Below, one piece after another: positions 9,035-17,328 of a DNA stretch of 42,535 nt. Position 1 is the stretch's first letter. Each line of letters begins with the position of its first letter. The stretch spans positions 1 through 42,535 of the forward strand of contig DITE01000109.1 of the NCBI GenBank assembly GCA_002422725.1. The letters run 5' to 3'. A program made the translations under genes and the position numbers. The notes beneath the pieces were generated by a model. The model had not been told where the DNA came from. It was given only the letters and a program-made list of their open reading frames with translations, and ran no database searches. The DNA is from Bacteroidales bacterium UBA6192. GTDB taxonomy: Bacteria; Bacteroidota; Bacteroidia; Bacteroidales; F082.

Positions 9035-9640
9035 CTACAACGAATTTTGGGGTTTAATGGCATCCAGCACAAAGCGGGTGATCACTTCCTTGCGATGGCT
9101 CAGGAAGTTCTCAAAAGCAGCCTGATCATTATCAAAAATCAGGGATTGCACTATCGGTCGGGCAGCAAACGGGAAAATAATCAGCGCTATGGTATTCACC
9201 ATCAGCTGTTCGGCTTCAATAGGACGTATCAGACCCCTTTCCACATCGCGGTGAATGAGCATCTTCACCTGAGCAATGGGTAATTCATTATTGCCGGTTA
9301 CCTTTCGCATGAGATCGGGGTTTCGGTTGATTTCCTGCAGAATAAACTGTGGCAGATAAGGAAGTTCAGTGATCAGATCAAAATACCTGCTGATAAAAAA
9401 TGTGAGGAACTGGCTCAGGTTTTCTACCTGGTTTAATGAAACACGCACTGCAGGCAACAAATCAGCAAAAGCCTCGATAAAGATTTTTTCAAACAACTTT
9501 TCTTTACTACGGAAATAATAGTGTAGCAAAGCCTTGTTGATACCAGCTTCGTCAGCAATTTCCTGCATGCGGGCTCCTTCCAGACCTTTGCTGCGAAACA
9601 CCTTGCGTGCTGAGGATAAAATAATTTCTTCTGTTGTCAT
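9035..9640 (-). CDS. TetR-family transcriptional regulator of the exporter operon
   Basis: 201 residues from the ATG at 9640. The frame is open to 9712, but those extra 24 codons would run through the operator and promoter and add an unrelated leader, so 9640 is preferred. The N-terminal TetR helix-turn-helix is clear: EEIILSSARKVFRSKG, then MQEIADEAGINKALLHYYFRSKEKLFEKIF (about 5-54). The C-terminal ligand domain is helical and of the CecR/YbhI-associated kind. It heads the operon and a 9-bp inverted repeat lies 14 bp upstream of its start, so autorepression with relief by an exporter substrate is expected. Confidence 0.88.
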   Translation of the reverse strand: MTTEEIILSSARKVFRSKGLEGARMQEIADEAGINKALLHYYFRSKEKLFEKIFIEAFADLLPAVRVSLNQVENLSQFLTFFISRYFDLITELPYLPQFILQEINRNPDLMRKVTGNNELPIAQVKMLIHRDVERGLIRPIEAEQLMVNTIALIIFPFAARPIVQSLIFDNDQAAFENFLSHRKEVITRFVLDAIKPQNSL

Positions 9641-9653
9641 AGTATTTACTAAT

Positions 9654-9677
9654 TGGTTTAACCATATAGTTAAACCA
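9654..9677. promoter_or_regulatory. Probable TetR operator (palindrome)
   Basis: A perfect 9-bp inverted repeat, TGGTTTAAC - 6 nt - GTTAAACCA, lies 14 bp upstream of the tetR ATG and immediately downstream of the predicted -7 element. Size and location fit a TetR dimer site that would block the operon promoter. Direct observation for the palindrome; operator function is inferred. Confidence 0.7.
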
Positions 9678-9682
9678 CTTGG

Positions 9683-9712
9683 CAAAAATACACACAAAAA
9701 TGAACATGTCAA
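9683..9712 (-). promoter_or_regulatory. Bacteroidota-type promoter of the exporter operon
   Basis: On the minus strand TTG (9710-9712), 19 bp, then TATTTTTG (9683-9690) matches the Bacteroidota sigma-ABfr pattern TTTG-N19-21-TAnnTTTG closely. Transcription would start just inside or next to the palindromic operator. Confidence 0.6.
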
Positions 9713-9747
9713 GCTTTTTTTTACTTTTGCAGCATATTATTTATCCC

Positions 9748-10155
9748 ATGAAAAAGTACATATACCGGTTCTCGCTGATTTTCATTGTATTATCCCTTAC
9801 ATTAGCATGTGGAAAAGGCTCAGGGCCAAAAATGACCGGTACCTGGAAAGCTGTGGATGTTAAGATAGACTTCGACGAACAAATGAGTACGCCGGAGATG
9901 CTGAAGCAAGTTGCCGAAAGAGAGAAACAGACATATCTGAAGTTTCTGAACGACAGCACCATGAATATTATTGCCGGAGAAAGCACCTTTACTGCCTACT
10001 GGATAATGGACAAGGAAAGCGGAGTGATTAATTATCGTTTTGCCGACATGGGCATAAAGATGACTGAGTTAGGCAAGTATCAGGATGGCTCAATCATTGC
10101 AGAGTCGAGCACACCACTCGGGAAGATAACCATTACCTATCAGAAAGAGGATTAA
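9748..10155 (+). CDS. Small lipocalin-like lipoprotein
   Basis: 135 residues from the ATG at 9748; the open frame extends to 9679, but the signal sequence begins at MKKYIYRF. The lipobox LTLAC gives lipid attachment at Cys ~20. The mature part opens with MTGTWKAVDVKI and has YLKFLNDSTMNI and an ITYQKED end, a pattern of small lipocalin-like beta-barrel lipoproteins in Bacteroidota. It is divergent from the tetR operon across a ~107-bp gap. TACTTTTG at 9722-9729 could be its -7 element, although no TTG lies at the right distance. Function unknown. Confidence 0.65.
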   Translation: MKKYIYRFSLIFIVLSLTLACGKGSGPKMTGTWKAVDVKIDFDEQMSTPEMLKQVAEREKQTYLKFLNDSTMNIIAGESTFTAYWIMDKESGVINYRFADMGIKMTELGKYQDGSIIAESSTPLGKITITYQKED

Positions 10156-10313
10156 GGGATTACTGATTTGTTAAGCAAACGGTAATTTTTATACTTAATC
10201 CGGCAACCCGGCATCGGATTCTTTCGCATTCTAAAATCTGATCGGGCAAGTCTGCTTTTGAAATTACTGCTTCAGGTAAGAATCTTCGACTTATATTCCC
10301 AACATCCACTCCT

Positions 10314-11336
10314 TTACGGATTGATATTCAAGCTAAACATCATCGCCTCAAGCTGGCGAAGCAAGTCGCGTTTGTCTTTGTTGGGTGCATACACATAGCC
10401 TTCAACAGTAAGTAATCCACCATTTTTCTGGTCAATGACAGTGTATGACAAATAGGGGCCTGCCATATAATCACCTACCAGATTCCACATTCCCCTGTTT
10501 TCAACAGCAAAATCAGCAACAAAATAACCCACCCTTTTGATCATTGGCGGCACAAACTCCTTGTCGGTGGTCATAAATGACCCGGGTGAAGGACCGGGAA
10601 TATGTTTACTCACGATGGAATCGCGTGTATAAATCAAGTAAGCCGACTTGAGTTGCAGCGTGTCTCGGTAAGGCAATCTCCAGATGATCAAACCCTGACT
10701 GTTCTCCGATGTTTCACGTCTGATCCACATAAAGTTATGTTCCGTTTTGGCCACAAAGAACCCATCCGGAATCACCATTGACACACCCATATGCTTATAA
10801 AGTGCTTCAACCACAGAAGCCTTGGCTGTTGGCCTTAAAATAGTAAGCAGACGCTCGCGCTCGGTTTGATCGTAAAGCAGTTTCAAGCCCTCTTTTCGGG
10901 ATGCAAAAGTTTCCACCCATTCGTCAGTGCTTTTAGCCCTGATCTTGACCACCCTCTGTGGCTTGGCCCAAAGGTCAGGCCGGGTTTCTATTAAAGGCTC
11001 TTCTTGCCCGGGACCAATCTCAATCAGGAGAATATTCCGGTGTTTTTTGAACATGTCAGACATGTTATCGAACTGAATATGGGCTATTTTAAAGATGGGT
11101 TCTTCCTGAGGGAGGCCATACTGAGCCTGGCCAAAATAATCCCTGACAGCCTGACCGGGAGCCCCCTCCCATTGCGCAGGCGACTGGGTAACAACCAGGA
11201 TTTCTGAAGTGACCCCCACCGATCGCGCTGTACGCTGGGTGGGCGATTCACACGATGTTAGCAGGCTGGCAAGAAAGGCGAAACCAACCGCCAGACAAAA
11301 CCTTGAAAAGCATGAGGAGAAATGAAAAGTAACCAT
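10314..11336 (-). CDS. DUF4837 family lipoprotein
   Basis: A 340-residue lipoprotein with lipobox LLTSC (Cys 29). The body matches the DUF4837 pattern I know from Bacteroidota: an early SEILVVTQSPAQWEG segment, repeated beta strands, a GVSMVIPDGFFVAKTEHNFMWIRRE region and an IIWRLPYRD segment. A YVYAPNKDKRDLLRQLEAM-like C-terminus closes it. The role is unknown; the family is an envelope protein conserved in the phylum. The gene starts 19 bp after the MltD gene stop, so the two are probably co-transcribed. Confidence 0.75.
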   Translation of the reverse strand: MVTFHFSSCFSRFCLAVGFAFLASLLTSCESPTQRTARSVGVTSEILVVTQSPAQWEGAPGQAVRDYFGQAQYGLPQEEPIFKIAHIQFDNMSDMFKKHRNILLIEIGPGQEEPLIETRPDLWAKPQRVVKIRAKSTDEWVETFASRKEGLKLLYDQTERERLLTILRPTAKASVVEALYKHMGVSMVIPDGFFVAKTEHNFMWIRRETSENSQGLIIWRLPYRDTLQLKSAYLIYTRDSIVSKHIPGPSPGSFMTTDKEFVPPMIKRVGYFVADFAVENRGMWNLVGDYMAGPYLSYTVIDQKNGGLLTVEGYVYAPNKDKRDLLRQLEAMMFSLNINP

Positions 11337-11355
11337 CGCATATAGATTTGAAGGC

Positions 11356-13095
11356 TCAGCTTACGGAAGCAATCTTCAACTTCTGACCGGGCATGATCCT
11401 TGATTTATTGTTCAGATTATTCAATTTTTTGATCTGTTCAACAGTAACCCCATCATACTGGCGGGCAATATCCCACAAAGTGTCACCCGATTTAACGGTA
11501 TGATAAATATATTTTCCATTCGTAATGGTGGTTTGTGGTTGAGTAACAGCAGCTGCCTCAACAGAATACACCCTTAATTTTTGTCCAACATGTATAGTTG
11601 TACCGGATAGGTTGTTCCATTCGCGCAGATCGGTTACAGAACATTTGTAAGCAGATGCAATTTTCCCCAGGGTTTCACCACTTTTCACTGTATGATGTGT
11701 TGATGTGGTTGATCGCTTCACAGGTGTTTCACCTGCCACATTCACCGGAGCCCCTGAACTGTATACAACAAGTTTCTGACCGGGATGGATCAGGTTTTTC
11801 CTCATGTTGTTCCACGCCATTATCTGCTTCACACTAACCCTGTATTTTTTGGCAATAGCGCCAAGATTTTCGCCCTTTCTGACAACATGAACACTTTGGT
11901 CACTCACCTTTTTAATCTCTTCGGCCAGTTTGGCTTTTTCGACACCCTTCCGGGTTTTATATGCATAAATTTCTGCTTCATTGTTCAGAAAAGTACCTAC
12001 GAAATCTGAAGGGATCCGGATAATATACGGATTCTCGGCACTTGCCGGGATGATGTCTTTTTTAAACTGCGGGTTAAAAAACCGCAGATCTTCCATCGAA
12101 ACGCCAAGTACCTCATTGATTTGCTCGAAGGATACCAGATCGCGTATGGTAATGGTATCGGTACCACTCATCATCATACCGGGATGAAAAGGATAGAGGT
12201 TATGCTCTGTGGGATAGTTCATCACATAATTAACTGCAATAAAAGCCGGTACATAGCCACGTGTTTCGCGCGGGAGGAATGGCCATATGGCCCAGTAGTC
12301 TTTTACTCCACCGGCTCTTCTTATTGCACGGTTCACATTTCCTGCCCCTGAATTGTATGCAGCAAGCACCAGAAACCAATCCTGATAAATATTGTACAAA
12401 TCACGCATATGCTCACAAGCAGCTACTGTCGACTTGAAGGGGTCGAACCGGTCGTCGACAAGTGAAGTAACTTTCAGATCATACACCTTGCCAGTGCCAT
12501 ACATAAACTGCCACAAGCCCTTGGCTCCCATATGCGAGCCAGCTGTCGGGTTCAATGCCGATTCAATAACTGCCAGGTACTTCATCTCGAGCGGAATATC
12601 AAAACGATCAAGTAATTCCTCAAACATCGGAAAATACACATATGAAAGTCCCATGACTCTGCTGGTAAGGCCTCTTTTGCGCACGGCATACAAATCGATA
12701 AAGGCTTTCACATGTTGGTTATAAACCAAATTCATAGGCGTTTCATGGTTGAGAAGGGCTATACGCTGGGCATACACCGAGTCGGGAAAAACAGGAATAT
12801 AGGTTGGATCATAGCCGTATTTGTTCCAGTGTGATGAATCAGTGATCCAAAGATTATTGTCGAAATAACGAATCCGGTATAGACTATCAAGCATCCTGAC
12901 AATAGGGGAATCGTCATTGGACAACATCCCGATATGCTGGCTGTAAAGAGTGGTGTCCGGTTGATTTCCCACCATTGAATCCTGTTCGAGGAAAGTGCTG
13001 TCGGAAAGCAATTCCTCCACTTCTGATTGGGCAATGGCTGATGATGAGGTCACCACCAAGGCAACTATTTGTAATAGAATAACTTTGAACTTCAT
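11356..13095 (-). CDS. mltD: MltD-like membrane-bound lytic transglycosylase with three LysM domains
   Basis: A 579-residue exported protein (signal peptide to about residue 22). A lytic transglycosylase SLT domain spans about 150-275: the catalytic glutamate is E178 in VIESALNP, followed by SHMGAKGLWQFM and LAAYNSGAGNVNRAI, all classical motifs. Three LysM peptidoglycan-binding repeats follow (about 403-447, 470-513 and 530-577), each with HxVxxGExLxxIAxxY and WNN or LNN with PGQKL. It cleaves glycan strands with 1,6-anhydro-MurNAc formation and works in the periplasm. Located between tatA (upstream) and the DUF4837 gene. Confidence 0.9.
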   Translation of the reverse strand: MKFKVILLQIVALVVTSSSAIAQSEVEELLSDSTFLEQDSMVGNQPDTTLYSQHIGMLSNDDSPIVRMLDSLYRIRYFDNNLWITDSSHWNKYGYDPTYIPVFPDSVYAQRIALLNHETPMNLVYNQHVKAFIDLYAVRKRGLTSRVMGLSYVYFPMFEELLDRFDIPLEMKYLAVIESALNPTAGSHMGAKGLWQFMYGTGKVYDLKVTSLVDDRFDPFKSTVAACEHMRDLYNIYQDWFLVLAAYNSGAGNVNRAIRRAGGVKDYWAIWPFLPRETRGYVPAFIAVNYVMNYPTEHNLYPFHPGMMMSGTDTITIRDLVSFEQINEVLGVSMEDLRFFNPQFKKDIIPASAENPYIIRIPSDFVGTFLNNEAEIYAYKTRKGVEKAKLAEEIKKVSDQSVHVVRKGENLGAIAKKYRVSVKQIMAWNNMRKNLIHPGQKLVVYSSGAPVNVAGETPVKRSTTSTHHTVKSGETLGKIASAYKCSVTDLREWNNLSGTTIHVGQKLRVYSVEAAAVTQPQTTITNGKYIYHTVKSGDTLWDIARQYDGVTVEQIKKLNNLNNKSRIMPGQKLKIASVS

Positions 13096-13121
13096 TTATT
13101 CGATTTGATTTTGACTTTGGA

Positions 13122-13129
13122 CAAAAATA
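13122..13129 (-). promoter_or_regulatory. -7 element upstream of the transglycosylase gene
   Basis: Minus-strand TATTTTTG matches TAnnTTTG 27 bp before the mltD ATG. No clear TTG is found 19-21 bp further upstream, so only the -7 half is supported. The surrounding 185-bp gap (13096-13280) shows no other structure. Confidence 0.35.
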
Positions 13130-13280
13130 AAATAAATGCATTCCCGAAATGACATGTTTTCTGGAATCAATTAACAAACGTAAGTTAATAAACCTTATTA
13201 CCCGAATTAAGGAGAACAAGTCAAAAATGTTGGAAACCCAAAATTAAACAGGCTCCTATCCTGATTTGTCGCACCAATCC

Positions 13281-13472
13281 TTACTTCTGCTGGTCTTTGT
13301 TGTCCTGTTTCTGGTCTTCGCCGCTGATGCCATCCTTAAACTCTTTAACCCCACGTCCGATTCCCTTCATTAGCTCAGGAATTTTTTTACCACCAAACAG
13401 CAACAATACTACAAGGACGATAATAGCAATCTGCCATCCGCCAACCATGCCAATCAATATTGAAAGTGTCAT
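13281..13472 (-). CDS. tatA: Sec-independent protein translocase subunit TatA/E
   Basis: 63 residues from the ATG at 13472. The frame is open to 13538, but a consensus -7 box (13498-13505) lies in between and the extra leader is not TatA-like. One N-terminal membrane helix (GGWQIAIIVLVVLLLFG) is followed by the TatA hinge and amphipathic helix (FGGKKIPELMKGIGRGVKEFKDG) and a short charged tail. It forms the pore part of the twin-arginine pathway. TatB/C are not in the window, as is common when Tat genes are scattered. Confidence 0.88.
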   Translation of the reverse strand: MTLSILIGMVGGWQIAIIVLVVLLLFGGKKIPELMKGIGRGVKEFKDGISGEDQKQDNKDQQK

Positions 13473-13497
13473 ATGAATGAATGCATTAATGAATGAG

Positions 13498-13505
13498 CAA
13501 AGATA
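13498..13505 (-). promoter_or_regulatory. -7 element of tatA
   Basis: Minus-strand TATCTTTG matches TAnnTTTG 26 bp before the ATG at 13472. It supports the shorter tatA start. A TTG at the expected distance was not found. Confidence 0.4.
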
Positions 13506-13664
13506 CATAAGAAAAGGTTCTGGTATTGAAAATGACAATTATTATGGCCTACCCTCACCTGCCTTAAACACCATAATACCCTTACAGAACAATCGTATAT
13601 TCTGCGCTTCTGCTCGGAATCTTTGATTTATAAACTAAATGCGATGGATTTGTAACCGAATAAT

Positions 13665-13672
13665 TACCTTTG
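13665..13672 (+). promoter_or_regulatory. -7 element of the deiminase gene
   Basis: TACCTTTG matches TAnnTTTG, giving a leader of about 35-40 nt to the ATG at 13716. No well-spaced TTG lies upstream. Confidence 0.4.
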
Positions 13673-13715
13673 TGATGGAAAACAGAACCGCCATTGAAGG
13701 CAAAAAAATAATGGT

Positions 13716-15758
13716 ATGACACGAAAACTATTGTTCATCCTGCTTACAGTGTTGCTCGCTTCGCCAGCATTTAGTCAGCAACCCATTAAAAACCAGCCAG
13801 ACTGGCGAAAGTTGCACTATCTCTCTGAGGACGAGATGCATGAACCGGTAACTACCGGCATCAATTTCACCGAAACCCCGCCACCACCTGGCCCGGTGCG
13901 CATGGTGGCTGAATTTGAGCCTATGCAGGGGGTTTTAATCAGATATCCGCTGGGCATTCCTATCAGCCTGATCGCCGAGATGGCCGAAGATGTGGAAGTG
14001 GTTACCAGGGTCACGAGCCAAAGCATGGCCGATCAGGTGCTTGCCCTTTACGCATTCAATGGCGTGAACACAGCAAACTGCTCGTTTCTGATCACACCTT
14101 TCAACAATAGTGACTCATACTGGACCCGCGATTACGGCCCATGGTTTGTGTTCGATGGCAACAAAGAGCCTGGCGTTTGCGATTTTCCCTACAACCGAAA
14201 CAGGCCACAGGATAATATGGTTCCGGTGTATATAGCTGATATGCTTGACATTAACTTGTTTGGAATGAATCTGACTCATACCGGTGGCAATATGATGGTC
14301 GACGGATTGGGTATGGCAGCCTCGACCGATCTGCTTTATGAAGAAAACACCAACATGACACAAGACCAGATCCATCAGAAGGCTTTGGATTACCTTGGTA
14401 TTACCCGCTATGATGTTACCATTGATCCACTTGATGATTATATCAAGCATATCGATTGCTGGGGCAAATACCTTGCACCCGACAAGATTTTGATCGGCAG
14501 GGTGCCTTTTACCGATTATCGTTTTGCTATGTTCGAAAGCGTTGCCAATTATTTTGCTACTACACCCAGTTCGTATGGGTATCCATATAAGGTCTACAGG
14601 GTGTTTACACCAGGAACAAGTCCTTACACACCATACACCAATTCACTCATTCTGAACAACAAAGTACTTGTTCCACTCACCGGAAGCCAGCACGATGCCC
14701 AAGCTATTTCGGTGTATCAGGAAGCCATGCCCGGCTACGAAATTATCGGGATACAAAGTAACGATTGGTACAATACCGATGCACTGCACTGCCGCACCAT
14801 GGGCATTGCCGACATCGGCATGTTATTCATGGATCACAGGCCTTTGTATGGAACCATCACCTATACCGATTCTGTTGCTGTTCAGACGAAGATTATCCCT
14901 TACTCGGGCGAAGATCTGCATCAGGATTCGTTGATTGTTTTCTATCGCGTCAATGGAGGTGATTATCAGCAAACCCTGATGTCGCAAAACGAGGGAGATA
15001 ACTACCTTGCCTGGTTAACAAACCTTTCGGAAGGCGACACCATTGATTATTACCTCTATGCCGCCGACAATTCCAACAGAAATATCCATCATCCGTATAT
15101 GGGCAGCATCGATCCACACCAATTTATATTGGGACAACAAGAAGGAGAGCCACTCAGCATAATACCTGATACCCTATACTATATCAATGAATTGAGTCAC
15201 ACATTTACGATGTATAATGTCTCTGAAAATGATATAGTTATTAATTATATACTAACAGAAATCGATGGGTTTGCTTATTTGCCCAGCCCGCCTGACTTTC
15301 CTTACACCTTGCTGGCAAACGATTCATTGGTTGTGACAGTTGACCTGAATATCCCGGTAAACCATGTTTTTGCCGGTGAATTTCTGATTGAATATGTTCA
15401 AATTACAACTTCAACCGGCGATTATCAGGTGGTTCTGATGATCAATCCTGATTTGGTTGAGTCGGTAGATGAAACAACTGGCCCATTGGATGCAAAGATT
15501 TTTCCAAATCCTTCGAACTCATCGGTTACCTTCAGTTTCAGTACAAAAACAACCACCAGTGTCTCTGTTGACCTTTATGATTTGAACGGACGACACTTAG
15601 TAAATTTGTTAAACAACAGTCAATCAGAAGGATTGATTTCGTTTGAATACGATTTTACTGACAATTCGGGCAGAGCGCTTGCAGAGGGGGTATATGTATA
15701 CAGGATAACCACTCCGGGATCGATCATTTCGGGCAAACTGATCAGGTTTAATCCTTAA
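13716..15758 (+). CDS. Peptidylarginine/agmatine deiminase-family protein secreted by T9SS
   Basis: A 680-residue protein with a signal peptide (cleavage near AFS-QQ). Residues about 60-375 form a PAD_porph (agmatine deiminase-type) domain: MVAEFEPMQGVLIRYP, TRDYGPW (D139), NRNR (R161, R163), HTGGN, HIDCW (H245, D247), TNS (N309) and ALHCRT (C359, the expected nucleophile). Spacing follows P. gingivalis PPAD as I remember it (D130, R152, R154, H236, D238, N297, C351), including the two arginines that bind the substrate carboxylate. A ~180-residue Ig-like region comes next, then a T9SS sorting domain (PNPSNSSVTFSF...GVYVYRI). Expected activity is citrulline formation from C-terminal arginine on exported proteins or peptides. 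Agmatine deiminase activity is the alternative. Confidence 0.85.
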   Translation: MTRKLLFILLTVLLASPAFSQQPIKNQPDWRKLHYLSEDEMHEPVTTGINFTETPPPPGPVRMVAEFEPMQGVLIRYPLGIPISLIAEMAEDVEVVTRVTSQSMADQVLALYAFNGVNTANCSFLITPFNNSDSYWTRDYGPWFVFDGNKEPGVCDFPYNRNRPQDNMVPVYIADMLDINLFGMNLTHTGGNMMVDGLGMAASTDLLYEENTNMTQDQIHQKALDYLGITRYDVTIDPLDDYIKHIDCWGKYLAPDKILIGRVPFTDYRFAMFESVANYFATTPSSYGYPYKVYRVFTPGTSPYTPYTNSLILNNKVLVPLTGSQHDAQAISVYQEAMPGYEIIGIQSNDWYNTDALHCRTMGIADIGMLFMDHRPLYGTITYTDSVAVQTKIIPYSGEDLHQDSLIVFYRVNGGDYQQTLMSQNEGDNYLAWLTNLSEGDTIDYYLYAADNSNRNIHHPYMGSIDPHQFILGQQEGEPLSIIPDTLYYINELSHTFTMYNVSENDIVINYILTEIDGFAYLPSPPDFPYTLLANDSLVVTVDLNIPVNHVFAGEFLIEYVQITTSTGDYQVVLMINPDLVESVDETTGPLDAKIFPNPSNSSVTFSFSTKTTTSVSVDLYDLNGRHLVNLLNNSQSEGLISFEYDFTDNSGRALAEGVYVYRITTPGSIISGKLIRFNP

Positions 15759-15775
15759 TACAAAAACTATCCCTT

Positions 15776-15807
15776 AAGCGCAATTGATTGCTTTAAGCAA
15801 TGCGCTT
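15776..15807. terminator. Bulged hairpin between convergent genes
   Basis: AAGCGC and ATTGCT on the left pair with AGCAAT and GCGCTT on the right (12 bp, a 5-nt bulge, 3-nt loop) between the deiminase gene (+) and the 38-residue gene (-). A TTTTTG run follows a few bases later only on the minus strand. A weak shared terminator is possible. Confidence 0.35.
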
Positions 15808-15814
15808 CAACCGA

Positions 15815-15931
15815 TCATATCATAACCTGCGAAAGAACCAGAGCCGCTGCAATGGAGATTATAATGATCCAAATAATTGCTGCACGGGGCAGGCTATCTT
15901 TTTCTTCATCATAATCGAACTCACTTTTCAC
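15815..15931 (-). CDS. Small single-pass membrane protein (38 aa, GTG start)
   Basis: Translation from the GTG at 15931 to the TGA at 15815-15817 gives an acidic N-terminus (KSEFDYDEEKDSLPRA), then one strong hydrophobic helix (AIIWIIIISIAAALVLSQV). There is no ATG; the frame is open further upstream but has no better start. It lies 53 bp after the SPOR-domain gene on the same strand and could share its transcript. The charged-head plus single-helix layout is typical of real small membrane proteins and unlikely in random intergenic DNA. Function unknown. Confidence 0.5.
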   Translation of the reverse strand: MKSEFDYDEEKDSLPRAAIIWIIIISIAAALVLSQVMI

Positions 15932-15984
15932 AGTCGGCAGTTTTGATAAGGTGTAATTGTGTTTATTAAAACAAAATGTCTTGG

Positions 15985-17190
15985 TTAAGGTAGCTTGTCC
16001 AGGCGTTTTCCACCACGGAAAGCAACCACAAAAGCATCGAAAACGCCATGCGCATCTTTCATTTTATTTCTGTATTCCGCAGCCGGTTCATAATCCGAAA
16101 ATGATCCTACAGTGTAAATGTAATACCCGTTATGATAATCTTCCCGAATTGTTACACCAGATAACTTGAATTTCGCAGCCAACTGGGCAACAGGCATTTT
16201 ATTGCCAAACTTGGCCATTATCTGCACACGATAATCCAGATCTGCTAATGATTCAATGCTTTGAAGAAATGCTTCCTGAGAAGTGTTCGTTTTAGGCAGG
16301 CCAGAAGAGTCAGTATCAGTTTCAGAAGGAAGAAGCCTGAAATCAAGTTCCAATGACTCTAATTCGGGTTTTTCTTGCAATTCAGCAGGGGTTTTCTTCA
16401 CTTCACCCTTATTTTTTGGATTCATTGCCGGATCATCCGGAGCCATCCGGGTAATTCTTGGTCCAGCCGAACCAAACCGATAAGCAAAGCCAACTGTTGT
16501 GTGATTATACAGATCGTATACAAAACTGTTTGAAATGAATCCAAATCCATTATCAACAATCACTTTGTTAGAGCTTTCAATGCGCATTGTCCAGTGTTTG
16601 CTCATCCTGAAATCAAGCCCCAAACCCGCCAATACCACCCCATCAAGGGTACGGCCACCGATACCGGGGCCTGTGCCGAAACCGGATTTCGAAACAAGTA
16701 TGTCTGTGCCCTGCTTATATAAACGGGAATTAAAATTGGCGATTCCGGCACCAACAAAAAAATTAACATTTAAAAACCTGTCGAATCGGTTCTGACCAAA
16801 GAGGTTGTTGATGTTAATGGCTGAACCAAGATTCAGTTCGAGGAGCTCCGTTTCGAAATCAATCTGCTTACGCGGACGCAAAACTCCCGACATTTCGGCA
16901 AACCAGGCTTGTGTGCGTATACTAAAACTGGGCGAAAGGTCATATTCAATTGTCAGGCTCGCATTCGGTCGCAAATCACTGCCATAAACAAGCATGATAT
17001 CCTTTGAATTCTTCTTGATATCACCATAAAAAAGTGTTGTCCCGCCGGCAGGAGTGATGCGCCATCTTCCGCCCTCGCCTTCTGTTACCGTTGAGCTCAG
17101 GGATTGACCGTAAAGTCCTGAAAAAACAAGCATGATGCCCGAAAAAAGCACATACACAATGATCATCCGGAAAAGATGGGAATACCTCAT
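15985..17190 (-). CDS. SPOR-domain protein with outer-membrane beta-barrel-like region
   Basis: 401 residues from the ATG at 17190; an ORF start at 17241 lies upstream of the -7 box at 17196-17203 and is rejected. A signal peptide (about 1-28) is followed by ~200 residues of alternating beta strands with aromatic ends, like a small outer-membrane barrel (GGTTLFYGDIKKNS, LTIEYDLSPSFSIRTQ, GLGLDFRMSKHWTMRIES). A charged linker and a C-terminal SPOR domain follow (DYRVQIMAKFGNKM...GYYIYTVGSFSDY...AFVVAFRGGKR). SPOR domains bind denuded peptidoglycan glycan strands, so a barrel anchored to the cell wall is the likely picture. Confidence 0.7.
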   Translation of the reverse strand: MRYSHLFRMIIVYVLFSGIMLVFSGLYGQSLSSTVTEGEGGRWRITPAGGTTLFYGDIKKNSKDIMLVYGSDLRPNASLTIEYDLSPSFSIRTQAWFAEMSGVLRPRKQIDFETELLELNLGSAININNLFGQNRFDRFLNVNFFVGAGIANFNSRLYKQGTDILVSKSGFGTGPGIGGRTLDGVVLAGLGLDFRMSKHWTMRIESSNKVIVDNGFGFISNSFVYDLYNHTTVGFAYRFGSAGPRITRMAPDDPAMNPKNKGEVKKTPAELQEKPELESLELDFRLLPSETDTDSSGLPKTNTSQEAFLQSIESLADLDYRVQIMAKFGNKMPVAQLAAKFKLSGVTIREDYHNGYYIYTVGSFSDYEPAAEYRNKMKDAHGVFDAFVVAFRGGKRLDKLP

Positions 17191-17195
17191 AGTGG

Positions 17196-17203
17196 CAAAG
17201 ATA
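17196..17203 (-). promoter_or_regulatory. -7 element of the SPOR-domain gene
   Basis: Minus-strand TATCTTTG, a TAnnTTTG match, directly before the ATG at 17190. It implies a very short leader and decides against the longer start at 17241. Confidence 0.4.
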
Positions 17204-17328
17204 CAGGTTTTTCTTTTCTTTGCTAAAATACAAAAAGTCACTAATTCTTCTGATTACAGCCTAAAGTGTTTATAAACAACAAATTGTTTGTAATCCCTGA
17301 ATCCGAAAAAACAACAAACCACAAAAAA

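Noticed and set aside
9641..9712. Upstream extension of the TetR protein to 9712
   Set aside because: It would place the promoter and operator inside the coding region; the ATG at 9640 gives the usual TetR N-terminus.
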